A stretch of 64,000 nucleotides of DNA from Austwickia sp. (GTDB taxonomy: Bacteria > Actinomycetota > Actinomycetes > Actinomycetales > Dermatophilaceae): positions 186,001 through 250,000 of the forward strand of contig JADJTI010000006.1 in assembly GCA_016711265.1 (NCBI GenBank). The letters run 5' to 3'. Of this stretch, positions 44,284-52,791 are shown in pieces. The position numbers and the translations under genes are program-made. Numbering within the stretch: the first letter of the stretch is position 1; every line of letters starts with the position of its first letter. The notes below the pieces were generated by a model. The model was not told where the DNA came from, searched no databases, and saw only the letters and a program-made list of their open reading frames with translations.

Positions 44284-45135
44284 TCAGATCGCCAATGAGC
44301 GTCGTGTTGTGCGCAGCACTTCTTCCACGAATTCCACACCGGAACTCATGCTGGAATGCCCACGGCTGAAAACGGCCATCCGGAGATCTCTCCTGCCCTT
44401 GACGGCGGTCCGATCGCGACCGTGAACCCGTCCCGTGGTGTTCACGATCCACCGGCGACCGTCGCTGGAGCGCGGGAGCCAGCCGTTCTTCAGCTCGGTC
44501 ATCTCGCCGCTGCGGGCGACCGTGCCCACACCCCAACGCTGGTCGGCGCGAACATCCTTCATCAACCACACCACCTCGTTGGCACGGGCGGCGTTCAGCG
44601 CCGGATGACCGTCCACGAGGATCTGCAGAATCTGCAGCCGGCTGTCGATGCTGCACCGGGTCAGGCCCCAGCGGCCATCGGCGCCCGGCCTCATCCCGTC
44701 GACGTCCAGGCGCCGCCACAACCGGGCCATCCCCGCGCCACCACCGTTGTCCGCCCACAATCGGCTGGCGGCGCCGTTGTCACTGCGAACGATCATCGCC
44801 GTGGCCAGGCTCCGCTCGGCTTCGGTGAGCCCGCGCCTGTCCACCTGGGCCCGCCGCAGGAGGCCCAGCAGGAGGTCGACCTTGACGGTGCTGGCCATCT
44901 CCCACGAGCCGGTGGGATCGAGCAGAAAGCGGCGGGCACTGACGGCGTCATGGACGCCCACCCCGAAGGTCACACCCGGCGCGCGCGAGACCCGGCGTAG
45001 GGCGGCGCGACAGGCGGCATCCGCCGCGAATCGGCGCGGGGCCGCATCGGCGGACGTGGCGGTCTGGGGCACCACCACAGCCACAGCACCGGCGGACAGG
45101 ACACGGAGGGCGGCGCGACGGCCGATCACGGACAC
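44284..45135 (-). CDS. Class A beta-lactamase-fold serine hydrolase, exported
   Basis: 283 residues. N-terminus GRRAALRVLSAGAVAVVV has a twin-arginine-like pair and hydrophobic core, so Tat or Sec export is likely. Active-site motifs: S-x-x-K in MASTVKVDLL, SDN in IVRSDNGAASRL (standard class A), and KNG in ELKNGWLPR in place of KTG/KSG. The omega-loop Glu166 equivalent is not obvious by eye. This group (beta-lactamase2) includes both true beta-lactamases and related peptidases, so resistance should not be assumed. Confidence 0.82.
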   Translation of the reverse strand: MSVIGRRAALRVLSAGAVAVVVPQTATSADAAPRRFAADAACRAALRRVSRAPGVTFGVGVHDAVSARRFLLDPTGSWEMASTVKVDLLLGLLRRAQVDRRGLTEAERSLATAMIVRSDNGAASRLWADNGGGAGMARLWRRLDVDGMRPGADGRWGLTRCSIDSRLQILQILVDGHPALNAARANEVVWLMKDVRADQRWGVGTVARSGEMTELKNGWLPRSSDGRRWIVNTTGRVHGRDRTAVKGRRDLRMAVFSRGHSSMSSGVEFVEEVLRTTRRSLAI

Positions 45136-45244
45136 CTGTCCAGGTTCGCGGAATCGCTGGGCCGATGGGGATCACGGTGAACGTCCGTCCACGAGAACCG
45201 TTCACTTTCCGTGGAACAGAGTGAACGCCCACTGCGGGGACCGC

Positions 45245-46510
45245 TCAGCCATCACCCTGATCGTGGCGCTGCTCGGGGTTGCGGTGCAGGGCCGCGACGC
45301 CGGCGCCGATCGCCAACAGCACCGCACTGAGGCCCAGACCCAGGCGCAAGCCCCCGTCGGTGTCCGCCAGCAGCCCGGTCAGCACCGGCCCGATCGACTG
45401 GCCCACGCTGAAGGTCACCGTCAGCGTGCCGATGGCAGCCGTCCAGTATCGGGAGGGCAGGCTGGCCCGCGCCGACACGGTCACCGCCGTGATCACGCTG
45501 ACAAACGTCCCCCCGAACAGGACGGCAGAGACCATCGCCGCGGGTGTCCCCCGCAGCGCCACCGGCACCAGGGCGCCCACGGCGCACAACACCATCAGGA
45601 ACGCCATGCCCCGCGCATGCGGGAGCCGGCCGATCAACGGTCCCCAGAAGAACGCGGCCCCTACCCCGCACAGGCCCAGCAGGCTCCAGAAGACCGACAC
45701 CGTGGTCGCCGATGCACCGTCGGCACGCAACAACGCCACCACGAACGTCATGTACGCGATGTACCCCGCCCCGAACAGCAGATAGCTGACCAGCAGTGCC
45801 GTGATGGCCGCACGCGGGAATCGGCGATCGCCCGCCGGTCGCGCAGGCTCGGGTGTCGCCACCCGAAGCGCCGGGAACATCGCCGCCACACACGCCAGCC
45901 CGGCCACGCCCAGGACCACCCACGCCGTCCGCCACTGCGAGGGATCCGGCACCGCCAACGGCAGCAACAGACCCACGAACACGATGCCGACGCAGCCGCC
46001 GGCGAAGTAGATCCCGAGCATCACCGAGGCCCGCTCCGGTGGCGCCTTTTTGCTCAGCGTCGCCAGCAAACCGGCGGCCAGCACGAACCCGATCGCCCCG
46101 GCCGCGCCGGTGACGAACCGGAGCACCAGCAGCACGGGGACCGACGAGGTCAGCGCGCATCCGCCGATGGCAGCCACCGCCACCAGGAGGGAGACCACCA
46201 TGACCGGTTTGCACCGCTGGCCGCGGCCCAACCACGCCGCCACCAGGGCCCCCAGCAGGTAGCCGAGGCTGTTGGAGGTGTTCATCGAGCCCGCCACCGC
46301 GTACGTCCAGGACAGGTCCTCCCGCATCGGCGGCAGCAACAACGAATACGCGAAGCGCCCCAGCCCCTGGGCGATCACCGACGCCAGCGAGAGCAGCCAG
46401 GCCACCCACAGGCCGACGTGCAGCGCCGAAGCGGCGGTTGCCGTGACCTTCGCCGGTGACGTGGGCGGCGTACCCACCGGTGCGGACGGATCGGGTCGGC
46501 GCGCGCTCAT
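45245..46510 (-). CDS. MFS transporter (YbfB/YjiJ-like)
   Basis: About 421 residues from ATG 46510, chosen for GGAGG upstream (an earlier ATG adds 13 poor residues). Twelve hydrophobic segments; first LSLASVIAQGLGRFAYSLLL then PPMREDLSWTYAVAGSMNTS, where GLGRFAYSLLLP and the NxxGYLLG motif match the YbfB/YjiJ group. Substrate unknown. Stop lies 110 bp upstream of the start of the beta-lactamase-like gene, same strand, so the two may be cotranscribed. Confidence 0.87.
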   Translation of the reverse strand: MSARRPDPSAPVGTPPTSPAKVTATAASALHVGLWVAWLLSLASVIAQGLGRFAYSLLLPPMREDLSWTYAVAGSMNTSNSLGYLLGALVAAWLGRGQRCKPVMVVSLLVAVAAIGGCALTSSVPVLLVLRFVTGAAGAIGFVLAAGLLATLSKKAPPERASVMLGIYFAGGCVGIVFVGLLLPLAVPDPSQWRTAWVVLGVAGLACVAAMFPALRVATPEPARPAGDRRFPRAAITALLVSYLLFGAGYIAYMTFVVALLRADGASATTVSVFWSLLGLCGVGAAFFWGPLIGRLPHARGMAFLMVLCAVGALVPVALRGTPAAMVSAVLFGGTFVSVITAVTVSARASLPSRYWTAAIGTLTVTFSVGQSIGPVLTGLLADTDGGLRLGLGLSAVLLAIGAGVAALHRNPEQRHDQGDG

Positions 46511-46839
46511 CGGCACCTCCTCTCGCCGACGGCCAAGGGTCGCCAGCATCGCCCGGTCCGTGGGCCGGATCGGCGGACGGTCCTGCGGACGCTAGACCGC
46601 TGCCGCGCAGGCCGACAACCCCCTGCTCGCCACCCGGTCCAACCCGCGCGCCTACCGGTCGGCGTACCGATCGACGATCCGGCGTCGCACCCGCCAATCA
46701 CGCGCCGCCGCAGCGGCATCGGGACCGGTCATCGTTTGGTACGACCGTCCGACTCATCCCGCGGCTCGGCCCGGTGACCGCGGTCGGGCGGCTGTGATGG
46801 CCTAGCGGCTGTCGACCCCGGATGTGAAAGCGAGCACCG
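46511..46839. other. Divergent intergenic region, nothing recognised
   Basis: 329 bp between the MFS gene (leftward) and the M15 peptidase gene (rightward). No supported reading frame, repeat or clear operator. Should contain two promoters. Confidence 0.5.
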
Positions 46840-47502
46840 ATGTACCCGTGGCACACCCGTCGTAGCGCCCGGCTGACAGCCGCCGGCGCCCTGGCCAGTG
46901 CACTGGTCGTGACGTTCGCGGCGACCCCCGTCACCGCGTCGGCGGCCGAGAGCCCGTCCGGTTCCGCCGCCGGAGCAGGGGCACGCCCGGCAGCAGCGCG
47001 GCTGGCCTACGGCGCCGACCCACGGCCGCGGGACGCTTACGACGACGATGGCTGGGGGTCTGGGTACGCCGAACCCGAGCAGCTGGGCCTGGCGAACTAC
47101 GCCGGCGGGGCGGTGCGGGTGCGCAAGGAGCTGGCCCCGCTGCTGCGCAAGCTCCTCTGGCTGACCGAACACGTCTACGGCTACCGCATCGACGCCTCGC
47201 AGAGCTGGGGGTACGCGCGGCGGACGGTGCGCGGCGGGGTACGTATCTCCAACCACGGCCGGGGCCTGGCCATCGACCTCAACGCAGGCGCCAACCCGAT
47301 GGGCGCCGACCTGCGCTCCGACCTGCCGCCACGGCTGATCCGGATCTGGGAACAGCACGGCTTCGACTGGGGCGGGTACTACCGCGGCCGCAAGGACGCC
47401 ATGCACTTCGAGTTCGCCGACCACATCGATACCGTGGACCGGTACTTCGCCTCGGCGCGCGCGCTGGTCCTCAAACACGAACGCCTCGGCGATTGGTCCT
47501 GA
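46840..47502 (+). CDS. Secreted M15-family peptidase (D-Ala-D-Ala carboxypeptidase type)
   Basis: 220 residues. Signal peptide MYPWHTRRSARLTAAGALAS then ALVVTFAATPVTASA. The zinc site of family M15 is clear: S-x-H-x3-G-x-A-x-D in RISNHGRGLAIDLNAG and the third ligand in KDAMHFEFAD; SWGYARRTVRGG precedes. Members cleave D-amino-acid bonds in peptidoglycan. It acts outside the membrane. The gene ends 28 bp before the dehydrogenase of the next operon and may share its promoter. Confidence 0.87.
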   Translation: MYPWHTRRSARLTAAGALASALVVTFAATPVTASAAESPSGSAAGAGARPAAARLAYGADPRPRDAYDDDGWGSGYAEPEQLGLANYAGGAVRVRKELAPLLRKLLWLTEHVYGYRIDASQSWGYARRTVRGGVRISNHGRGLAIDLNAGANPMGADLRSDLPPRLIRIWEQHGFDWGGYYRGRKDAMHFEFADHIDTVDRYFASARALVLKHERLGDWS

Positions 47503-47530
47503 GGCCGACTCCCCGGGGGATACTGGCGCG

Positions 47531-48508
47531 ATGCAGGCGCGCGCGTACTGGACCACCGCTGCGGGCCGCGGCGAACTCCGACAGGAGAGGCTGGCCGAGC
47601 CGGGCCCGCACGACGCCCTGGTCCGCGCAGTCTGCAGCGGCATCAGCCGGGGCACCGAGACGCTCGTGCACCGGGGCGGCGTACCGGCAGATGTCCGCGC
47701 GCTGATGCGGGCGCCCTTCCAGGAGGGTGAGCTGCCGGGGCCGGTCAAGTACGGCTACCTGTCGGTGGGGGTCGTCGAGGCCGGACCGCCGGAGCTGATC
47801 GGGCGGCGCGTCTTCTGCCTGCACCCCCATCAGGACCGGTACGTCGTGCCCGCCAGTGCGCTGGTCCCCATCCCGGACGACGTACCGGACGAACGCGCAC
47901 TGCTGGCCGGGGCCGTCGAGACGGCCATCAACGCGCTCTGGGACGCCGGGCCCCGGTACCAGGACCGGGTGGCGGTCATCGGGGCGGGCGTGATCGGCGG
48001 CGCGCTCGCCGCCCTCGCCCGACGGTTTCCGCTGCAACGCCTCCAGCTCATCGACATCGATCCTGCCCAAGCCGAGGTGGCTGCGGCGTTGGGTGTCCCG
48101 TTCGCCAGCCCGCAGGCCGCGGCCGGGGAGTGTGACCTGGTGCTGCACTGTTCGGCCTCGGCGGACGGCCTTGCGCTGGCACTGAACCTGCTGGGCGATG
48201 AGGGCACCTGCTGGGAGTTGTCCTGGTACGGCGACCAGCCGCCGGTGGTGCCGTTGGGTGGGGCTTTCCATGCGCGCCGCCTGGCGATCCGCTCCAGCCA
48301 GGTGGGTGTGGTCAGCGCCGAACGTCGAGCCCGCCGGACGACCACGCAACGGATGACGGCCGCGCTGGAGGCCCTGACCGACCCGGCCTTCGACGCACTG
48401 CTCGGCCCGCGGCACGATTTCGATGCGCTGCCCGACGTGCTGGCCGACCTCGCCGCCGGGCGGCAACCGCCGGGATGTCACGTGATCTGCTACCCGAGCC
48501 GGCCATGA
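47531..48508 (+). CDS. BchC-like medium-chain dehydrogenase
   Basis: 325-residue MDR-superfamily oxidoreductase. The N-terminal GroES-like part has AVCSGISRGTETLVHRG, where the catalytic-zinc Cys of classical alcohol dehydrogenases (GICGTD) is replaced by Ser, as in BchC-like relatives. FQEGELPGPVKYGYLSVG, VFCLHPHQDRYVVPA and LLAGAVETAINALWDAGP follow, then the NAD(P) site VIGAGVIGGALAAL and ELSWYGDQPPVVPLGGAFHA. First gene of a compact four-gene operon with pterin-like enzymes. Substrate unknown. It is followed by three 10-bp ATGACCCGCT copies at its stop codon. Confidence 0.83.
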   Translation: MQARAYWTTAAGRGELRQERLAEPGPHDALVRAVCSGISRGTETLVHRGGVPADVRALMRAPFQEGELPGPVKYGYLSVGVVEAGPPELIGRRVFCLHPHQDRYVVPASALVPIPDDVPDERALLAGAVETAINALWDAGPRYQDRVAVIGAGVIGGALAALARRFPLQRLQLIDIDPAQAEVAAALGVPFASPQAAAGECDLVLHCSASADGLALALNLLGDEGTCWELSWYGDQPPVVPLGGAFHARRLAIRSSQVGVVSAERRARRTTTQRMTAALEALTDPAFDALLGPRHDFDALPDVLADLAAGRQPPGCHVICYPSRP

Positions 48509-48534
48509 CCCGCTATGACCCGCTATGACCCGCT
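48505..48534 (+). repeat. Three tandem ATGACCCGCT copies at an intercistronic junction
   Basis: A 10-bp unit repeated exactly three times, the first containing the TGA stop of the dehydrogenase. It spaces the stop from the next start (GTG 48556). Each copy carries an ATG in a different frame, none matching the next gene. Confidence 0.8.
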
Positions 48535-48555
48535 GTGCACCCGACAGGAGCCGCC

Positions 48556-48954
48556 GTGTATACCCTCACCGTCCGGGATCACGTGATGATCGCGCACTCG
48601 CTCGCCGACCCCTTCTTCGGCCCCGCCCAGCGGCTGCACGGAGCGACCTTCGTGGTGGAGACGACCTGGCGGCGGGCCACCCTGACCGAGCACGCCGTGG
48701 TGATGGACATCGGGGTGGCGGGCGATGCGCTGCGGGCGGTGTTGGCCGAGCTGGACTACCGGAATCTCGATGAGCTGCCCGCGTTCGCCGGACGGTTGTC
48801 GACCACCGAGGCGCTGGCGGCGTACATCGCCGAACGACTGTGCGACCGGGTGGACACCACGGGGATGGCCGGGCTCGAGGTGACGCTGCGGGAACACCCG
48901 GACGCCTGGGCCTCGTACGCGACGACGTTCCCAGACCAGCCTGGGCGCTCGTGA
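48556..48954 (+). CDS. 6-pyruvoyl-tetrahydropterin synthase/QueD homologue with degenerate metal site
   Basis: 132 residues from GTG 48556 (GGAG five bases upstream; a GTG at 48535 is possible). T-fold protein: IAHSLADPFF carries the first zinc His, but the usual C-x3-HGH is QRLHGATF, so the catalytic Cys and one zinc His are missing. ELDYRNLDELPAFAG, STTEALAAYIAERL (conserved Glu) and LREHPDAWASY remain. Known relatives act on dihydroneopterin triphosphate; this variant may use another pyrimidine or pterin substrate or be non-catalytic. Its stop overlaps the next start (GTGA). Confidence 0.82.
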   Translation: MYTLTVRDHVMIAHSLADPFFGPAQRLHGATFVVETTWRRATLTEHAVVMDIGVAGDALRAVLAELDYRNLDELPAFAGRLSTTEALAAYIAERLCDRVDTTGMAGLEVTLREHPDAWASYATTFPDQPGRS

Positions 48955-50048
48955 GGCCCGCAGCGGGACCGGCGGCATTCGTCGTACCGGCGGCTATCCG
49001 CGGCGCCGGCGATACGCCCTCCGGGGGGAACACGTACAACACCGAGGTGGTGAACGCCTGGCCAGGCGGCGCCCTGCCCGTGGAGACCCTGCCGGTGGCT
49101 GGGTCCTGGCCGTGGCCATCGGAGGAGGACCGGCGCCGGTTCGCGCAGGTTCTCGCGGGTCGCGGCGTCGCCCTGGTGGACGGGCTGATCGGGTCGTGCT
49201 GCCCGCGGGAGATCGAGGACGCCGTGGCGGCCGGGACCCACGTCGTGCTGCTGGTCCATCTGCCGTTGCCGGCCGAAACCGACCTTTCGCCGCAGCAGGC
49301 CCAGGTGCTGGCGGACGCCGAGCGGGCGGCCGTGGCGGCGGCCTCCGCCGTGATCGCGACCAGCGGATGGGCGGCCCGCGACGTCGAGCGCCGCTACCCG
49401 GGTGCTGGACCGGTCGGCGTCGCGCTCCCCGGGACCCGTCCCGCCGCCCTGGCCGCCGGATCGGAACCACCGCAGTTCCTGGTGCTGGCGTCGCTGACCC
49501 CCCGCAAAAATCACGCCGTCGTGGTCGCGGCCCTCGAGGCGCTGGCCGACCGCGACTGGAGGTGCCAGTTCGCGGGGCCGATCCCGGCGGATCCCGCCGT
49601 GAGCGCCGACCTTCGCGCCGCCCTGAGGGCCAGCCCGGTGACCGATCGGATCACGGTCACCGGAGCCCTCACGGACGCGGCGCTGGCCACCGTGTGGGCG
49701 GCCACCGATCTGGTCCTGCTGCCCTCGCTCATCGAAACGTTCGGACTGGTCGTCACCGAGGCCTTCGCCCACGGCATCCCGGTAATCGTGGCCGGCGGGA
49801 GCGGGGCGGTGGAGGCGCTGTGCGGCGGTGACCCGGCGTTGCTCCCCGAGGGCGAGCGTCCCGGGGCGGTGGCCGACCCGGGGGACCCGCACGCGTGGGC
49901 GCGGCTCGTCGGCCGGTGGCTGGATGAGGACGACCTGCGTCGGCGCTGGCGGGAGCAGGCGCTGGTACGACGCGAGCGCGGACGCGCGTGGTCGGTCACC
50001 GCCCAGGAGCTGGCCAGCGCGCTCATGATCTGGCCGGACGGCTCATGA
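48951..50048 (+). CDS. GT4-family glycosyltransferase
   Basis: 365 residues from GTG 48951, overlapping the previous stop by four bases. GT-B fold: N-terminal Rossmann half FVVPAAIRGAGDTPSGGNTY with a donor/acceptor Gly loop, LVDGLIGSCCPREIEDA; hinge QFLVLASLTPRKNHAVVV; C-terminal nucleotide-sugar half with GALTDAALATVWAATDLVLL and the E-x7-E-like SLIETFGLVVTEAFAHG. Retaining sugar transfer is the family chemistry; sugar and acceptor are unknown. Within this operon the acceptor could be a pterin or pyrimidine product. Confidence 0.87.
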   Translation: MRPAAGPAAFVVPAAIRGAGDTPSGGNTYNTEVVNAWPGGALPVETLPVAGSWPWPSEEDRRRFAQVLAGRGVALVDGLIGSCCPREIEDAVAAGTHVVLLVHLPLPAETDLSPQQAQVLADAERAAVAAASAVIATSGWAARDVERRYPGAGPVGVALPGTRPAALAAGSEPPQFLVLASLTPRKNHAVVVAALEALADRDWRCQFAGPIPADPAVSADLRAALRASPVTDRITVTGALTDAALATVWAATDLVLLPSLIETFGLVVTEAFAHGIPVIVAGGSGAVEALCGGDPALLPEGERPGAVADPGDPHAWARLVGRWLDEDDLRRRWREQALVRRERGRAWSVTAQELASALMIWPDGS

Positions 50049-50938
50049 GCGGCGCCGGCGGCCTCACCCCCGGGAAGCATGCCCGACCCGAGCGGCCGAT
50101 CGAGGCGGACTGGTTGGCGTTACGCAGACCCCTCGACACCGCCGCCCGCGAACCCGCCCGGGCGCTGATCGAGCAGCTGGGCGCGTGGGTGGTGGCGAAT
50201 CGTTCACCGGGGGTGCCGGTGCAGGTGTTCGACGTGGGGGCGGGCACGGGCGCCAACCAGGCCTATCTGGCACCCCGCCTGCCGTTTCCGAGCCAATGGA
50301 CGCTGCTCGACCACGACCCGGAACTGCTGTCGCACCCCGGTCAGGGCCCGGGCACCCGCGTGGTCGCCGGGATCACCGACCTGGCCGGGCTGCTGGATGC
50401 GCCGGCTTCCGGACCGGCCGGTGCCGCTCGGGCCGCCGGCGACCCGGCTCGGGTGGTGACGTGTTCGGCCCTGTTGGACCTGCTCACCGTCGCCGAGCTC
50501 GATGCCTTGGCCGACACGCTGGCCACCCGGGCGGTGCCCGCGCTGTTCGCGCTGACGGTCACCTCCCAGGTGCAGTGGACCCCGGCCGATCCCGGCGATG
50601 CCCTGGCCTGCGAGGCATTCACCGCCCACCAGGAACGCCGCGGCCGCCCGGGGCCCGCAGCGGCCGACTACCTGCGCCGGGCCTGCACCGAGCGGGAGCT
50701 GGAGGTACACGGCGTACCGACTCCGTGGCACATCGACACCAGTGACCCGGTGATGGTGCCGTTCGTGCTGCGGTGGCTGGACGACTACGCGGCCGCGGCG
50801 ATCGAGCAGCAGCCCGACGCGGCGGCGACGATCACCCCCTGGCTGCAACGGCGGCGCAGGCAGGTTGACCAGCACGACCTGCGCGTCGCGGTCGGACACG
50901 AGGATCTGCTCATCCTGCCCGCCGGCCGACTCCGCTGA
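50045..50938 (+). CDS. SAM-dependent methyltransferase (class I)
   Basis: 297 residues from ATG 50045, overlapping the previous stop as ATGA. PIEADWLALRRPLDTAARE opens the protein; SAM motif I is VQVFDVGAGTGANQAYLAPR, followed by WTLLDHDPELL and VVTCSALLDLLTVAELDALA. It resembles actinobacterial methyltransferases that accompany this dehydrogenase-PTPS-glycosyltransferase set. Substrate unknown. Last gene of the operon; a repeat-rich non-coding stretch follows. Confidence 0.85.
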   Translation: MSGAGGLTPGKHARPERPIEADWLALRRPLDTAAREPARALIEQLGAWVVANRSPGVPVQVFDVGAGTGANQAYLAPRLPFPSQWTLLDHDPELLSHPGQGPGTRVVAGITDLAGLLDAPASGPAGAARAAGDPARVVTCSALLDLLTVAELDALADTLATRAVPALFALTVTSQVQWTPADPGDALACEAFTAHQERRGRPGPAAADYLRRACTERELEVHGVPTPWHIDTSDPVMVPFVLRWLDDYAAAAIEQQPDAAATITPWLQRRRRQVDQHDLRVAVGHEDLLILPAGRLR

Positions 50939-50961
50939 TCATGGCGGTCCGCCGCAGGGCT

Positions 50962-51110
50962 GAGCTCACCCAGTCGGGTTTGAGCGCGCCCAGTCGAGTT
51001 TGAGCTCACCCAGTCGAGGCAGAACGCCCCCGAACAGTCCGCCGAACCCACCTCCGACTCCGGGACCCACGAAGCTTCGTGGGTTCCAGCGAGTTACGTG
51101 GGTTCCAGCA
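50962..51110. repeat. Non-coding repeat complex with palindrome, second copy of the 23.8-24.2 kb family
   Basis: Three ~21-22 bp units around GAGCTCACCCAGTCGAGTTT at 50962-51020, GAACCCACC at 51044-51052, then the 20-bp palindrome ACCCACGAAGCTTCGTGGGT (51065-51084), followed by GAGTTACGTGGGTTCC. The sequence from palindrome to second ACGTGGGT matches the arrangement at 23911-23950. It lies at a convergent gene junction (methyltransferase and RibA-like), so a terminator role is possible. Confidence 0.82.
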
Positions 51111-51224
51111 CCGCCACCATGGTCGGCCAACGTGACGTGACACGCCCCCGTCGCGGCTGAGCGCCCATCGCTCTGGTAGGGAACACCTCGTCGGGCCAGG
51201 ATGCACGTGGTCGGGCCGTACGAG

Positions 51225-52652
51225 TTATCCGTCGGAGCCGAACACGAGTTCGGTACACACGTCATCGCCCAGCAACCATCGCCGAGAGCGTCCGGTCACG
51301 GCGCCCGCCAGCGCATCGGAGCCGTCGAAACGAACTCCGGGAATGCCGTCCCCGATCAGCATCGGCGCCGTCGTCAGGTAGAGCCGGTCGACGACACGGG
51401 CCGCCAGGAACGAGGAGACCACCTGACCACCTCCCTCGACCAGCAGCCGGCCCAACCCCCGTTCCCGCAGCATCGCCACCACGGCTGCGGGGTCGGCGTC
51501 CCCGTCGCCGGGCAGCCGGATCACCTCGACGTGGCCGCCCAGCTCCTCGCTCGGGGGGACCTGCGCGCTCGGCCCTACCAGCCACAAGGTGGGCGCCACC
51601 GGGTGGGTCAACACTGCGCTGTCGCGGGGTGCCCGGCCGCGGGGGTCCAGGATGACCCTGGCGGGGTGGATGCCCTCGACTCTGCGGACCGTCAGCCGGG
51701 GGTCGTCTGCGACCACGGTGCCCACGCCGACGAGTACGGCGTCCACCAGCGCCCGCAGGCGGTGCAGATGCTCGTGGTCGGTGGGACCGGTCACGAAGTC
51801 CGCATCACCGGTGCGCGAGGCGATGAACCCGTCCAGGCTCTGCCCCAGCTGGGCGATCACGAGCGGCGAGCCGGCCTGGACGAGCGGCCCGTACCGCTGC
51901 ACCAGCTCCGCCCCCTCGGTGCCTCGGGCTACCGACGGCACGTCCCCGGAGGCCAGCAAGGACCACACGTGGGCCAGTTCGGGGCGGTCGTGGCCCATGC
52001 GGTCGCGTTTGGTCTGCAGGTACTCGTCGTTCTCCGGCCGGGAGGGCATCACCAGGCTGATCCGCTCGACCACGTCGATGCCGTACGAGCGCAGCGCCCG
52101 CTCCTTGTCGGGGTTGGACGAGAGCAGGCGCACCCGGCGAACCCCCAGGTCGGCCAGGATGTCCGCGGACTGGTCGTATCGGCGTACGTCGCCGGAGTGA
52201 CCCAACTGCAGGTTGGCGTCCAGGGTGTCCACCCCGCCGTCCTGCAACTGGTAGGCCCGCAGCTTCTCCAGCAGCCCGATACCCCGGCCCTCGTGGCCTC
52301 GCACGTACACCAGCACCCCGCTGCCCTCGTGGGCGATCGCCGAGAGCCCGGCCTGCAGTTGTTCCCCGCAGTCGCACCGGTAGGAGCCCAGCGCGTCCCC
52401 GGTGAGGCATTCGGAGTGCACCCGCACCAGGGGGGCCACCCCCGGCTCCGGAGGTATCCGCAGGCCTTTGACGAGGGCAATATGCGCTGTGCCGTCGCCG
52501 CCGCGGTACCCGATCATGCGGAACACGCCCCACCGGGTCGGCAGGACGGTTTCGACCTCACGCCAGATCACATGGGGTGGTTCGAGGGGCGACGGCGCGT
52601 TCGGGTCGTCCGGGTGGCCGTGTCGGCGAGCCAGCCGATCATCGACGTCCAT
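51225..52652 (-). CDS. GTP cyclohydrolase II fused to RibD-type reductase domain
   Basis: 475 residues. N-terminal RibA domain: HSECLTGDALGSYRCDCGEQ supplies the three zinc Cys, then VLVYVRGHEGRGIGLLEKL and LGHSGDVRRYDQSADILADLG. C-terminal (~255-475) RibD/DHFR-like reductase: LVIAQLGQSLDGFIAS, DAVLVGVGTVVADDPRLTVR, ARVILDPRGR, RLLVEGGGQVVSSFL. This would convert GTP to a 2,5-diaminopyrimidine phosphate and reduce its ribosyl group. Not the usual RibBA or RibDG pairing of riboflavin operons and no other rib gene is nearby; it faces the PTPS-like operon. ATG 52652 gives MDVDDRLARRHG, reasonable but unsupported by a strong ribosome site. Confidence 0.88.
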   Translation of the reverse strand: MDVDDRLARRHGHPDDPNAPSPLEPPHVIWREVETVLPTRWGVFRMIGYRGGDGTAHIALVKGLRIPPEPGVAPLVRVHSECLTGDALGSYRCDCGEQLQAGLSAIAHEGSGVLVYVRGHEGRGIGLLEKLRAYQLQDGGVDTLDANLQLGHSGDVRRYDQSADILADLGVRRVRLLSSNPDKERALRSYGIDVVERISLVMPSRPENDEYLQTKRDRMGHDRPELAHVWSLLASGDVPSVARGTEGAELVQRYGPLVQAGSPLVIAQLGQSLDGFIASRTGDADFVTGPTDHEHLHRLRALVDAVLVGVGTVVADDPRLTVRRVEGIHPARVILDPRGRAPRDSAVLTHPVAPTLWLVGPSAQVPPSEELGGHVEVIRLPGDGDADPAAVVAMLRERGLGRLLVEGGGQVVSSFLAARVVDRLYLTTAPMLIGDGIPGVRFDGSDALAGAVTGRSRRWLLGDDVCTELVFGSDG

Positions 52653-52718
52653 GACGGGAAATCTTAGTCAGCACGCCCGGACGACACACGACGGCGGTCC
52701 CCCTTCGTGGGTCCACCG

Positions 52719-52783
52719 GTCGGTGGGCCTGGTCGGTGGGCCTGGTCGGTGGGCCTGATCGGTGGGCGTGGTCGGTGAACGTG
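52719..52783. repeat. 13-bp tandem repeat, five copies
   Basis: GTCGGTGGGCCTG three times, then ATCGGTGGGCGTG and GTCGGTGAACGTG. Lies just beyond the 3' end of menG and upstream of the RibA-like gene, with CTTCGTGGGTCC adjacent, again recalling the GTGGGTCC repeat family. No function recognised. Confidence 0.8.
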
Positions 52784-52791
52784 GTGGCGGG

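Noticed and set aside
46840..47502. VanY-type glycopeptide resistance
   Set aside because: The M15 motif alone is common in cell-wall peptidases; no vanHAX or VanRS genes are present.
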